Assembly (NCBI GenBank): GCA_023457355.1
Contig: JAEWLW010000034.1
Location: forward strand, 1-64,000
Reading direction: 5' to 3'
Source of the DNA: Bacillota bacterium
Lineage (GTDB): Bacteria; Bacillota; Clostridia; Oscillospirales; Ruminococcaceae
DNA: 64,000 nucleotides
Both the position numbers and the translations under genes were made by a program. Below, piece by piece: positions 42,219-50,939 of the stretch. The notes below the pieces were generated by a model. The model was not told the origin of the DNA and made no database searches. It saw only the letters and a program-made list of their open reading frames with translations. Within the stretch, counting starts at the first letter, position 1. Every line of letters begins with the position of its first letter.

Positions 42219-43409
42219 CTATTCTGTTATCAAAGGCGTATATCCTGTTTTTTCGATTATTTCCTGTCCCTGTGGGGATAAAATCCAATCTATCAGTAAT
42301 TTTGTGTTGCCTTCCGGCGTACCGTTTGTCACTGCATAGAAGTCGGCAACAAACGGGTAACTTCCGTTTTGGATATTTTCTGTCGAAGGCTCAACGCCAT
42401 TTACACTTAAAAGCTTCGCGTCGGGATTCGCATACATGGTTGTGGCGTAATATCTATAGGAGTAACCAATGGCCGGCTGCACGCCATGCCATTCGACCGA
42501 GACCTGCTTCATCAAACTGTTTGTACCAATGAGGCTTTTATCGGGCAGTGGCTGTGGAACCTGAATTGGCAGGTCGCCCATAAGCATTTGCAGGCCTGTT
42601 TGACTTCCGGAGCCTTCAGGACGCTGAAATGCGATAATCTTTCCACCCTCATGCCAGCCTATCGTGCCCCATTCAGCGGTTTTACCCGAATAGATATTGC
42701 GTATTTGCTGAACTGTGATATTGTCTATGGGGTTTTCTTTCCCCACCAAAAAGACGAATGCTTCACGCCCTATCGGCGTAAACGTTAACGCCGCCCCGGC
42801 AGCACTTGCCAAAGCAATTTGCTGTTCGGAAGCACGCGCGACAAAAATAATATCGCGTTCGCCCGATATAATCGCTTCATATGCGCCGCGTGTGTTGCTG
42901 CAACGGACGGTGTCCGGCGAAAAAGCCCTTTCATCATAGACGGCCTGTGCAAAAGCGGCATAAACCGGATAAAGGGCTGTTGCGCCATCCAGAACAGGTT
43001 GATGATTAACGAATTGCAGCCGGGGTTTTTCATCGAGCTTTACTGTTTTTGAATTTACGGCAAACGGAACATATTCAGTCAAATCCAGAGCTGATTCCGA
43101 TTCAGCCGGTACACCTGTGCCTATCCACCAATCCCCGCGCAGTGCTACAGGAAACAGCACAACAGATAAAACAACAAGCAAGGAGATTGCTGCTAAAACC
43201 GGCATGCGTTGTTTTTGGAACTTTACCCATAAAAGGACGGTTGCTCCAACGGCGCCTGACAAAACAAATGCAACCGGAAACATCCCGACAACATTATCAA
43301 CCTCCTCAATAGTGGTGAGGTATTCATATCTGTGAAGTACATATACGCCCACGAACCAGGCAAAAACCATCATTGCCACGCGGGATGCGATTTTAAATGC
43401 TTTAACCAT
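42219..43409 (-). CDS. Membrane-anchored PstS-like substrate-binding protein
   Basis: 396 aa. Three hydrophobic helices (about 11-29, 45-63, 68-88) precede an extracellular PBP-like domain: VNHQPVLDGATALYPVYAAFAQAVY, ISGERDIIFVARASEQQI, then KENPIDNITVQQIRNIYSGKTAEWG and FQRPEGSGSQTGLQMLM, which resemble the phosphate-binding loops of PstS. The N-terminal anchor replaces the usual lipobox. There are no pstCAB genes nearby, so it may be a sensor or scavenging protein. It follows a small membrane protein gene by 11 bp. Confidence 0.8.
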   Translation of the reverse strand: MVKAFKIASRVAMMVFAWFVGVYVLHRYEYLTTIEEVDNVVGMFPVAFVLSGAVGATVLLWVKFQKQRMPVLAAISLLVVLSVVLFPVALRGDWWIGTGVPAESESALDLTEYVPFAVNSKTVKLDEKPRLQFVNHQPVLDGATALYPVYAAFAQAVYDERAFSPDTVRCSNTRGAYEAIISGERDIIFVARASEQQIALASAAGAALTFTPIGREAFVFLVGKENPIDNITVQQIRNIYSGKTAEWGTIGWHEGGKIIAFQRPEGSGSQTGLQMLMGDLPIQVPQPLPDKSLIGTNSLMKQVSVEWHGVQPAIGYSYRYYATTMYANPDAKLLSVNGVEPSTENIQNGSYPFVADFYAVTNGTPEGNTKLLIDWILSPQGQEIIEKTGYTPLITE

Positions 43410-43420
43410 CCTGTATACCC

Positions 43421-43765
43421 TTACATCAGCGAAATCATGCCCGTTACCGCGCCAATGAAAAAGACAACGATAAGCGCCACAAAAGCAAGGGGTAAAGCAA
43501 CTGCGATAACAGCAATTATTTTTCCGGTTAAGCCGATACGCGCTTTCCCTTGATTAAGTGCGGCAATACCTGTTATGAGCCCAACTGTCGGTGACAGTAT
43601 TACAAAAAGTGAATACATCGGAACGCTTATTCCAAACGAACCGAGAAAACCGAGAAGAACCGGAAGAAGGTCGAGCCCTAACGCAACAAGCGGCAGGGTC
43701 AACTTATTAGGATGCACGCCGGTCTCAGCGTTTATGTCTCTTACATCATCCGCTTGATTGTTCAT
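43421..43765 (-). CDS. Small DUF4190-like membrane protein
   Basis: 114 aa with a polar N-terminus (about 25 residues) and three hydrophobic segments. The segment SLFVILSPTVGLITGIAALNQGKARIGLTGKIIAVIAVALPL is typical of DUF4190-type proteins (small membrane proteins of unknown function). ATG 43765 has AAGGAG upstream. It is probably co-transcribed with the PstS-like gene. Confidence 0.65.
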   Translation of the reverse strand: MNNQADDVRDINAETGVHPNKLTLPLVALGLDLLPVLLGFLGSFGISVPMYSLFVILSPTVGLITGIAALNQGKARIGLTGKIIAVIAVALPLAFVALIVVFFIGAVTGMISLM

Positions 43766-44295
43766 AAACAAACATCTCCTTACTTCCTGTTAACAGTATT
43801 CTACTCTATCGGCGTAAATTTCACGCGTATTTAACGCGATAAGATACAGCAATGATAACACATTTCAGCCCCCTTCACAAGGCATAACGACTGCTCAGGG
43901 GCTTTTCTCACGGCAAGGGCTGGCAGCGTGGTGAGGTCCTCCGGTTCCTCTTGCCGGGTTTTCAATACTGAAAGCGCTACAGACAGTCGTACGTTTTATA
44001 TAATTTGCATCAAGAACACCGCCGCGCCGGAAAAACACAGGATAAAGCCGCCCCTTGGGAGAATGGCTGCCTTAAAACCCATCAGACCGCCGTGAAGCGA
44101 TATACTTCACGGCGGTCCCCGCCAGCGTTTGTGCATACATCATTGCGCAGGTAAGCCCTCACGTTTGCGCGGTTTTTTTGCGCCCTTAGTTTTGCGGTAT
44201 GACAGAGCCGCCCTCTGTGCGGAGGGCGGCCTCCTCTTCGCATGTGTTCTCCGGCTGATTGACCGCCGTTTAACCCGCACCCCGCCGCCAGGCGG
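43766..44295. other. Intergenic with two hairpins, no gene supported
   Basis: GACCGCCGTGAAG / CTTCACGGCGGTC (44085-44117, 13-bp stem) and GCCGCCCTC / GAGGGCGGC (44207-44230) lie here; neither has a clear T-run on the minus strand, although they lie after sigE. A 28-codon frame at 43996-44082 (minus) has no good ribosome site. Confidence 0.5.
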
Positions 44296-45024
44296 CTACA
44301 TCACCTTATCAAGGTCGCGGCGCAGCCGCTTGATGATCCGCTTTTCCAGCCGTGAGATATAGGATTGGCTGATACCGATCATGTCGGCCACCTGCTTCTG
44401 AGTGCGCTCCTTGCCGTCGAGAAAGCCGAAGCGCAGCTGCATAATCAGCCGCTCGCGCTCGCAGAGCTTGTTTATGGCGTCGGCCAGCATGCTTTTTTCG
44501 GCGTCCTGCTCAATCGGCCGATTGATGGAATCAGGCTCGGTGCCCAGAACGTCCGATAGCAACAGCTCATTGCCGTCCCAATCAATGTTTAACGGCTCAT
44601 CGATCGAAACCTCGTTTTTCAGCGGCTGGCACTTGCGCAGGTACATGAGAATTTCATTTTCGATGCAGCGCGAAGCGTAAGTGGCAAGCTTGATGCCCCT
44701 GCTTGGGCAGAAGGTGTTCACCGCCTTGATCAGCCCGATGGTACCGATGGAGATCAGGTCCTCAACCCCCAGGCCGGAGCTTTCAAACTTACGCGCAATA
44801 TACACCACCAGGCGCAGATTGTGCACGATGAGCTGCTGGCGCGCCTCGTGGTCCTTCTGCTCCAGGCGGATGAAGATAACCCGCTCCTCCTCACGCGAAA
44901 GGGGCGCGGGCAGCGTTTCCGGGCCGTGTATGTAATGCACCGCTTCGGTGAACCCCAAGCGCCACAGCAACAGATAAAGCCGCAGGCGCAGCGACCCGCA
45001 GAATGTCCCGACTGAATTTTTCAT
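44296..45024 (-). CDS. sigE: RNA polymerase sporulation sigma factor SigE
   Basis: 242-aa mother-cell sigma factor. The hydrophobic pro-sequence (LRLRLYLLLWRLGF) near the N-terminus is the part removed for activation. Region 2 shows ARQQLIVHNLRLVVYIARKFESSG, EDLISIGTIGLIKAVNTF and YASRCIENEILMYLR; region 4 has ERERLIMQLRFGFLDGKERTQKQVADMIGISQSYISRLEKRI. It lies 5 nt after spoIIGA, the standard spoIIG order, so SpoIIGA is expected to process it. Confidence 0.97.
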   Translation of the reverse strand: MKNSVGTFCGSLRLRLYLLLWRLGFTEAVHYIHGPETLPAPLSREEERVIFIRLEQKDHEARQQLIVHNLRLVVYIARKFESSGLGVEDLISIGTIGLIKAVNTFCPSRGIKLATYASRCIENEILMYLRKCQPLKNEVSIDEPLNIDWDGNELLLSDVLGTEPDSINRPIEQDAEKSMLADAINKLCERERLIMQLRFGFLDGKERTQKQVADMIGISQSYISRLEKRIIKRLRRDLDKVM

Positions 45025-45029
45025 GATGT

Positions 45030-45902
45030 TTACGCCCCCACTTTCTGTTCTTTATAACTGACCAGCTGCGGATTGCACACGGCGCGGTAGTCATTGGCGC
45101 CCAGCGACCCGCCCAGCACCGCGACATAGCAATCCCCGGCTTTTATGGCTTCTTCTCCCTGCCGGCGAATCAGCAGGGTATCCGGTATAAAGGCGGGCAG
45201 CAGCCCCGCGGAATCCAGCGTTTTGTAGGGTACCAGCCGCAGCCCCTTTTCCGGCGCCTTTGAAAGGCTAAAGTTCTTCAGCTCCGGCGGCATGGCGCTC
45301 CCCAGCGCCCGCTCCTCGCAGACAACCACCGGGCAGTGCGAAAATGGTTCGGTCAGATTGCTGCCGGTGTCTATCAGCGCGGGGAAGACGCTCACCGCCC
45401 CTGCATGCAGCACGGTTATTTCGCACAGCGTCCCCTTGGGGGAACCGCGCACAAGCAGCCCCGCCAGACCGCCTGCGATAAAATAAGCCGCGACACAGCA
45501 TCCGATGAGCGCCGCCGCGCCTATATCAAAGTATACCGCCCCTTTCGAAACCAGCACCCCGCGTGGGCGCATTGTCACCTGCCACAACAGCAGCAACCCC
45601 GACGCGAGTAGGCTGACCGTAAACAGGCAAAACACCGACAGTGCGGCGCGTTTTGCGCCGTTAAACCCAAAGGCGGCAACCGACATAATAACCGTCAGAA
45701 AAAGCTTATAGAAAAGCAGAATGACGCGGCTATAGACCGGGACAAAAATAATCAGCGCGCCAAAAGCGCCGAGCATGGCCGCCAGGCACAGGCGCCAAAA
45801 CACCGGCTGGCGGCGGATGAACAGCGCCGTTATCCGCAGCAATATAAAGTTGACCATAAAATTAATGACAAGCAGAACATCCACATAGACAACCGTGGGC
45901 AA
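45030..45902 (-). CDS. spoIIGA: Sigma-E processing peptidase SpoIIGA
   Basis: 290-aa membrane aspartic protease of the forespore septum that activates pro-SigE. Five N-terminal membrane segments (VVYVDVLLVINFMVNFILL and following) lead to a cytoplasmic protease domain with the catalytic aspartate in FPALIDTGSNLTEPF. I start at TTG 45902 because GGGGGAG is 6 nt upstream and the N-terminus then begins with the typical short polar stretch before the first helix. The longer frame to 45959 has no site. Confidence 0.93.
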   Translation of the reverse strand: MPTVVYVDVLLVINFMVNFILLRITALFIRRQPVFWRLCLAAMLGAFGALIIFVPVYSRVILLFYKLFLTVIMSVAAFGFNGAKRAALSVFCLFTVSLLASGLLLLWQVTMRPRGVLVSKGAVYFDIGAAALIGCCVAAYFIAGGLAGLLVRGSPKGTLCEITVLHAGAVSVFPALIDTGSNLTEPFSHCPVVVCEERALGSAMPPELKNFSLSKAPEKGLRLVPYKTLDSAGLLPAFIPDTLLIRRQGEEAIKAGDCYVAVLGGSLGANDYRAVCNPQLVSYKEQKVGA

Positions 45903-46104
45903 GGCTCTCTCCCCCTTGTACACATGAGTATACCGCGCCTGCCCTTCAATAATTGTCAAAACCGCGCAGCTTGTACGCGGGGCATTTGTCCAAAAAATCC
46001 GATTGTGGTGCGGTTTTTAAGGACAATCCACAATTTGTCTGAAATTTTTAGCCCCATGCCGCCGCAATTTTTTTCGCCGGTACAAAGATGCCAAACCGAT
46101 TTGA

Positions 46105-46133
46105 AACCTTTTTAATCGCTTTGGCATAGGATG
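46105..46133 (+). promoter_or_regulatory. Possible sigma-K-type promoter
   Basis: AACC (46105-46108) and CATAGGATG (46125-46133) are 16 nt apart. This approaches the late mother-cell sigma-K pattern (AC, about 16 nt, CATA---TA). It lies 30-40 nt before the Asn/Cys-rich gene. Weak consensus, so low confidence. Confidence 0.35.
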
Positions 46134-46163
46134 AAGCAAACCATTTTTTGGAGTTGATTGATT

Positions 46164-46538
46164 ATGCCTTGCAGATGTAACAGCGCCTCTGTCGCATCCG
46201 CTTCTCAAACAAGCACCGCGGCCGATACCAACACCAATAACAACAACGGCAACGGTGCGTCCGATGGATTCAGATGCGGAGGCTCAAACCAGCGTGCCCC
46301 CATGACGGCGGTTCAGGGAACCAACACCAATAACAACAATAACAACTCGGCGTCCAACAGGCACGGCCACCGCGACGGAACAAACGCCGTCGCCGGCACC
46401 AGCACCAACAACAACGGCCGTAACAGCAACTCGTTCTGGCCGGAATTTGCCGTTGTGCCCAATAACAGCGCTAACGGCAACGGCGGCAACAACAATAACA
46501 ACAACTGCCGCAACTGCTGCCGCTGCTGCTGTTGTTAG
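46164..46538 (+). CDS. Asn/Cys-rich low-complexity protein, possible spore-surface protein
   Basis: 124 aa, dominated by Asn and Ser/Thr/Gly in three to four runs (TNTNNNNGNG, TNTNNNNNNS, TSTNNNGRNS, NNNNNNC), with cysteines only at the ends: MPCRCNS at the start and CRNCCRCCCC at the C-terminus. There is no signal peptide or membrane segment. GGAG is about 10 nt before ATG 46164; a TTG at 46158 is possible. It is divergent from spoIIGA-sigE. Such a composition suggests cross-linking through disulfides, as in spore coats or appendages; this is inference. Confidence 0.7.
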   Translation: MPCRCNSASVASASQTSTAADTNTNNNNGNGASDGFRCGGSNQRAPMTAVQGTNTNNNNNNSASNRHGHRDGTNAVAGTSTNNNGRNSNSFWPEFAVVPNNSANGNGGNNNNNNCRNCCRCCCC

Positions 46539-46565
46539 CACAGGTTCGGCATTACCTAGAGCATG

Positions 46566-46713
46566 CCCTAAGGGCCGAAAAAGGTGGGAAATTCACTGAG
46601 AGAGCGCTGACGCAAGGCGAAAAGTGCAGGAGTACGGGATACATTCCGGGCATTTTCAACGCGGTGACATGCGCTTTCTCAGTCGAATTTCCCAAAGTTG
46701 GGAAATTTAAGAA
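46566..46713 (+). repeat. Family B dispersed repeat (copy 5)
   Basis: About 148 bp: GGGAAATTCACTGAGAGAGC, GGCGAAAAGTGCAGGAGT, ACGGGATACATTCCGGGCAT, then CAGTCGAATTTCCCAAAG and GGGAAATTTAAGAA. The start and the end are inverted copies. It is the clearest family B copy in the window. Confidence 0.7.
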
Positions 46714-46940
46714 GGTTCCTGACAAGCCTTCTTATTCAGGAGACCCGCAGCGCAAGGTGCCCAACTACCGCATTTTCGGCGTCGCATCCTTCGCTGGCCG
46801 ATAGCTGCAATTCAAAATATCATGATGCATACAGCTAAAAACTCCGTTGTCGTTTTTTTATTATACCGCCGTGCGCCGCTACGGGGCTTTTTGCGTTGTT
46901 TTTTGCTTTTGCGCGCGGTATAATCAAGATGTAATAACCG

Positions 46941-47057
46941 CAGGCTGTCAATAAAGTGGCAGGGGCTTAGCAATTCGCATAAAACAAATGCCGCTTATCG
47001 CGACATGGGAGAACCCCCGGCGAGGATTCTTCCCGCAAAAAAATCCGGCGGACTGTT
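46941..47057 (+). mobile_element. Family A element, left part interrupted by another copy
   Basis: CAGGCTGTCAATAAAGTGG followed by the TTATCGCGACATGGGAGAAC block and the GC hairpin, ending in the left arm of the family palindrome (GGACTGTT) exactly where the next family A copy begins. It is thus a broken copy with a second inserted into it. Confidence 0.65.
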
Positions 47058-47358
47058 CAGTCTGTCGATAAAGTCACTGTGTTTTAGCGATATGCACAAA
47101 CTGGATGCCGCCGAAGCGGCATTAGGGAACCCCTGGCGGGGACTCCCCTCGCAAAAAAGTCCACTGGACTGTTTTTACGCCCTCTCCTGCGCTTCTTACA
47201 GAATTAGGACACTTTGGGGCGCTGCCCGGACCGCTCGCATATAGGTGCGCGCGCGGCAGTTTGGCTCCGCCAAGACCCGGCACGTTTTGAAAAAAAGCGC
47301 GACCAAAACCTTTAGTTTGTGAAACTTTTTCTTTGAAATGGATTTTGGGGACAAGCTG
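47058..47358 (-). mobile_element. Family A MITE-like element, full copy 3
   Basis: A 301-bp copy from CAGTCTGTCGATAAAGTC to GACAAGCTG, in the same orientation as the copy at 40609. It has the GGGAACCCC hairpin, the AAAAAAGTCC-ACT-GGACTGTTTTT palindrome (about 47151-47178), GGCAGTTTGGCTCCGCC and the right end. It is nested next to a broken family A copy on its left and a family E copy on its right. Confidence 0.75.
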
Positions 47359-47455
47359 CGGTGTAATTGTAATAACCGCATACGGTTATTACACCGTCTC
47401 CATGCGCAACGGCTCGCCCCTTAACGGGGCACCGCATTGAGATGCGCAATTATAC
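47359..47455 (-). mobile_element. Family E MITE-like repeat (copy 2)
   Basis: Reverse-orientation match to 24280-24380: the TATAATTGC end, the GGGGCGAGCCGTTGCGCAT core and a GTAATAACCG / CGGTTATTAC inverted repeat at its inner end. A 13-bp copy of TGTAATAACCGCA also lies on the far side of the family A nest (46930-46942), so the family A copies may have landed inside this element. Confidence 0.55.
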
Positions 47456-47510
47456 CACTGCGCGCTTTGCGCTTGTGATTAACATCAAAAAAAGAAAGCC
47501 GGGGGTTCTT

Positions 47511-49100
47511 ATGCTGCACTCAATACGCCTTCGTCCATTTGCGCTGGCCGTGCTGCTGGTTGTGGCCTGCGCCTGCCAAAAACCCGGTATGAGCTCTTCT
47601 CAGCCCGGGTCGGAATCTACCGCACCCACTTCGGCGGCGCTTTCGGACATGCTTTTTGCCGCCGAAACATACGAAACCTATTGCGGCGGGCTGGATTTTA
47701 ACGGCACGGATTATAACGCCACCGTGGGCTTTGCTTACGGCTGGCTGGCAAAAAACGATCTGTTGGCGCCCTTTGGCAAAACCGACGCGCAGGGCGAAAC
47801 GGTCTATTCCCTGCCTCAGCCGACGGCCCAAGCGCTTTGCGACCTGTTTTTCGGGGTGGATATCGCCCCGCAGAATGAGCAATACGCGCTGGATTATTAC
47901 CCGGCTTACGACACCGCCCTGCCCTACGTACTGAAAGGGCCGGGCACACTGCCGGTGCCCGAAAGCGACGGCGGCTATAACCTCACTTTTGCACGCGCGG
48001 TGCCCGGCGGTGGCACGCTACGCGGTGTGCGCTACCGCTTTGTACCCAAGATTCTGCAAGCAGAGCCGAACGAGCCGGTTAGCCGCATTTATCATCAGGG
48101 CGACACCGTCTGGCAGTTAGCCGAAGTGGAAAACCTTTCGGAGCCGGAACTGCCACAGGCGCAGTACGAGACGGTACGCATCCAAACGGTGGAGGCGCTG
48201 CTGGACATGGCCACGGCCATCAACGCCGGCGACAGGGCGGCGCAGCAAAAGCGCTACCTGCTGGAAGCCGACCTCGACTTAGCAGAGGTACCCTTCACGC
48301 CCATTGGGACAAACCGCCCGCTGCTGCCGGACGACATCCGCGACGACCGCCTGCCGGGCTTTAACGCCGTCTTTGACGGGCAGGGGCATGTCATCCGAAA
48401 TCTAAGCCTGATGCTCACCGCGCCCGACACGCCCGACGCTCCGCTGACCGGTGGATTTTTCTCGGTGATCGGCCCCGGCGCGACCGTGCAGAACCTCACG
48501 CTGGAAGAGGCCTCGGTACGCACACCGCTCACCGCGCTGCCGGCCGCCGCCGAAGTGGCCACTGGCCTTCTGGCAGGCCGCTGCATGGGGCAGGTTTTAG
48601 ACTGCCATGTCTCGGGCAAGGTTGTGGGCAGCTATCAAACCGGCGGGTTTGCGGGCGTCATCGGGAACTATCAAAACGGTGATGAAGCCGCCTTTGCCCG
48701 CGTAAGCGGCTGCACCGCCCGGGTGAGCGCCGCAGGCGACAGCGAGCTGGGCGGCTTTGCGGGCAGCCTGCACGGCGCTATCCTCTCCGGCTGCCAGGCA
48801 CAGGGCGAGGTTATCGCCGTTTCGGGCCAAATATATGGCGCACCGCGGGCCATCGGCGGTTTTTGCGGCTTTTCGGTCGCGGGGCAGGTGGCGGACTGTG
48901 AAGCGTCGGTCTATGTCAAAACTGAGCTGCCCGCGGATTGGGTCGGGGCCTTCATGGGTTATAATCAGGGCAGCATCACCAACAGCCGCTACAATCTCGA
49001 CAAGGCCCCCTACTGGGAGCCGGTGGACGTCATCTATCAAAATGCGGTCAGTGAGGTGACGGCATTTTCGGCCAATGTCAAGCCGCTTTCCCCGGCATGA
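47511..49100 (+). CDS. Large lipoprotein with GLUG-like repeats
   Basis: 529-aa extracytoplasmic lipoprotein. Its signal ends in VVACAC with C20 or C22 as the lipid site. The central and C-terminal parts carry repeated blocks of the GLUG/beta-helix type: FNAVFDGQGHVIRNLSLML, GGFFSVIGPGATVQNLTLEE, CHVSGKVVGSYQTGGFAG, GFAGSLHGAILSGC, GGFCGFSVAGQVADC. These resemble surface-adhesin repeats of unknown substrate. GGGGG lies 5 nt before ATG 47511. It is followed at 66 bp by nth. Confidence 0.75.
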   Translation: MLHSIRLRPFALAVLLVVACACQKPGMSSSQPGSESTAPTSAALSDMLFAAETYETYCGGLDFNGTDYNATVGFAYGWLAKNDLLAPFGKTDAQGETVYSLPQPTAQALCDLFFGVDIAPQNEQYALDYYPAYDTALPYVLKGPGTLPVPESDGGYNLTFARAVPGGGTLRGVRYRFVPKILQAEPNEPVSRIYHQGDTVWQLAEVENLSEPELPQAQYETVRIQTVEALLDMATAINAGDRAAQQKRYLLEADLDLAEVPFTPIGTNRPLLPDDIRDDRLPGFNAVFDGQGHVIRNLSLMLTAPDTPDAPLTGGFFSVIGPGATVQNLTLEEASVRTPLTALPAAAEVATGLLAGRCMGQVLDCHVSGKVVGSYQTGGFAGVIGNYQNGDEAAFARVSGCTARVSAAGDSELGGFAGSLHGAILSGCQAQGEVIAVSGQIYGAPRAIGGFCGFSVAGQVADCEASVYVKTELPADWVGAFMGYNQGSITNSRYNLDKAPYWEPVDVIYQNAVSEVTAFSANVKPLSPA

Positions 49101-49165
49101 CGACCGCCCGTTCCAGAAAATTTTATCCGCGCGGTGTGCCCACCGCTTTCTGAAGGAGGATTTCC

Positions 49166-49810
49166 ATGACCAAAAAACAACGCGCCGCCGAGGCGGTGCG
49201 CCTTTTAAAAGAAGCCTACCCCGACGCCATCTGTTCGCTGGAATACGTGAAGCCGCACGAGCTTTTAATCGCGGTACGGCTTTCGGCCCAGTGTACCGAT
49301 GCCCGCGTGAATATGGTTACACCCGAACTTTTTTCCAAGTATCCGACACTGGAGGCGCTGGCGGCGGCAACGCCGGAGGAAATCGGCATTGTGATCAAAA
49401 GCTGCGGGCTTTATAAGACCAAGGCGAAGGATATCGTCGCGCTGTCGCAGATGCTGCTGGAGGAATTCGGCGGCGTGGTGCCCGATTCGATTGAACAGCT
49501 CACCCGCCTGCCCGGCGTAGGTCGTAAGACGGCGAACCTCATCGTCGGGGACGTTTACCACCAACCCGCCGTCGTATGTGATACCCACTGCATCCGCATC
49601 ACAAACCTGCTTGGGCTGACCACCTCCAAAGATCCGCTCAAATGTGAAAACGAGCTGCGCGCCTGCCTGCCGATGGCGGAATCCAACGACTTTTGTCACC
49701 GGCTGGTGCTGCATGGCCGCGCCGTTTGCGTTGCGCGCCGCCCGCAGTGCGCCGTCTGCACAATGGCGCCTGCCTGCCGCTTTGCACAAGTGCAAAACAA
49801 AAAGAAATAG
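49166..49810 (+). CDS. nth: Endonuclease III (DNA glycosylase/AP lyase)
   Basis: 214-aa HhH-GPD glycosylase that removes oxidised pyrimidines. The helix-hairpin-helix motif is LPGVGRKTANLIV with catalytic K121, and D139 follows in VVCDTHCIR. The four Cys of the iron-sulfur cluster (CX6CX2CX5C; VCVARRPQCAVCTMAPAC) are present near the C-terminus. AAGGAGG lies 6 nt before the ATG. It is the usual length. Confidence 0.97.
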   Translation: MTKKQRAAEAVRLLKEAYPDAICSLEYVKPHELLIAVRLSAQCTDARVNMVTPELFSKYPTLEALAAATPEEIGIVIKSCGLYKTKAKDIVALSQMLLEEFGGVVPDSIEQLTRLPGVGRKTANLIVGDVYHQPAVVCDTHCIRITNLLGLTTSKDPLKCENELRACLPMAESNDFCHRLVLHGRAVCVARRPQCAVCTMAPACRFAQVQNKKK

Positions 49811-49890
49811 ATGCGGGATAAATGGCGAGGGCCGCCTTGCCGAAAAATGTTGCGCACACGGACACGCAACACCAAAGAAAGGTTATGCAT

Positions 49891-50508
49891 ATGAGAAAAC
49901 TGATCGTCGTACTGGCGACCATACTGATAATCGTCGCGCTCGGCAGCTGTACGCCCCAAAAGCCCGCCCCGAAAGAACCGGCTTTTGGCGAAATTGCGCC
50001 CGCCAAGCTGACCGAACAGGAGGAGGAAATCACCGCTCTGCTGGCGCCTGGCCTCCAATATAGCATTTTTGATTTTAAAATCGACGGCAGTGTCAAATCC
50101 GCACAAATCAACCGCTACCGCCTTGAAAACGGGCAATGGACGTCGATCGGCAGCAGCGGGCACACGCTTGACGACACCGGCGGCCGCGTTGCCCTGATAA
50201 GCGACAGCGTTGCCGGGCAAAACCGCATCGTGCTGCAAAACGGGGGCGACAGCGTCGCCATGGTCTACGATGCGCCCGAAGGGGCTTCTTCTGAGGGGAT
50301 GAGCAACGCTGTTTCTTATTTAAGCGGCGAAAAAAGCCTTATGTATGGGCAGGAAGTCCCATTGCAAGTACAAATTTTCACCAGGCAAAGCAGTTTTTCT
50401 GCTTACGACGTGGATGTGGCCTTCAGCCAGCCCGAATTATATGTGCAGCAGGGCTATGAGCAGGTGTATACCACGACGATAACCTTTAGCCAAGACACGC
50501 TGAGCTGA
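49891..50508 (+). CDS. Hypothetical lipoprotein
   Basis: 205 aa with a lipobox (VALGSC, C20) after a hydrophobic signal. The mature part is mixed beta-rich (YSIFDFKIDGSVKSAQINRYRLENGQW; RVALISDSVAGQNRIVLQNGG). No family is recognised. AAAGG lies 8 nt before ATG 49891. It follows nth by 80 bp. Confidence 0.7.
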   Translation: MRKLIVVLATILIIVALGSCTPQKPAPKEPAFGEIAPAKLTEQEEEITALLAPGLQYSIFDFKIDGSVKSAQINRYRLENGQWTSIGSSGHTLDDTGGRVALISDSVAGQNRIVLQNGGDSVAMVYDAPEGASSEGMSNAVSYLSGEKSLMYGQEVPLQVQIFTRQSSFSAYDVDVAFSQPELYVQQGYEQVYTTTITFSQDTLS

Positions 50509-50520
50509 CGGCCGACACGC

Positions 50521-50647
50521 CCGGTAAATTCCACTGAAAAAGCCGACAGGGCATTTAAAATATCCGGGATACAGTCCGCATTCCCGCGCTTCTTGCCTTG
50601 CATCGGCACGCGTTCAGATAATTCTCCGTTATTTTTACTTTTAAGAA
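50521..50647 (+). repeat. Family B-like repeat (diverged copy 6)
   Basis: GGTAAATTCCACTGAAAAAGC, a centre ATATCCGGGATACAGTCCGC and an end CAGATAATTCTCC-TTTTTACTTTTAAGAAC follow the family pattern but are diverged. Confidence 0.4.
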
Positions 50648-50708
50648 CATCCTGACCGCCCCTGCCAAAACCGGGGGCGGTTTTGACTGCCCCTATTTAC
50701 AAAAAAAG

Positions 50709-50735
50709 TTGGCACTCTCGATATTAGAGTGCCAG
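50709..50735 (+). promoter_or_regulatory. CIRCE element (HrcA operator)
   Basis: TTGGCACTC, a 9-nt spacer and GAGTGCCAG match the CIRCE consensus (TTAGCACTC-N9-GAGTGCTAA) closely, with one mismatch in the left arm and two in the right. It lies about 230 bp before hsp20 and 107 bp before a small leader frame, so heat-shock control by HrcA is likely. Confidence 0.9.
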
Positions 50736-50842
50736 AATTAATAATTTATCCAAAAAATTTGCAATACTTCATAACATTCCTGCGGTATATTTAAGTTGTT
50801 CCCACAGAGAATTAAGCGTAAGAGAAAAGGAGGGTGAAACCC

Positions 50843-50917
50843 ATGAATTCGGCACAACATACGGGTGCTTTGGGCACCCAACCGTCGATTCCGTCAATTG
50901 ATAAGCAGCAACAATAA
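50843..50917 (+). CDS. 24-aa leader frame before hsp20
   Basis: ATG 50843 has AAGGAGGG about 8 nt upstream. The peptide (MNSAQHTGALGTQPSIPSID then KQQQ) is polar and unlike any protein I know. Its stop is 22 nt before the hsp20 ATG. It may be a translational coupler or have no function. Confidence 0.45.
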   Translation: MNSAQHTGALGTQPSIPSIDKQQQ

Positions 50918-50939
50918 ATTTTGAATGGAGGAATTGCAT

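Noticed and set aside
43996..44082. 28-codon minus-strand frame with a hydrophobic end
   Set aside because: No proper ribosome site and it starts at a hairpin; probably a remnant.
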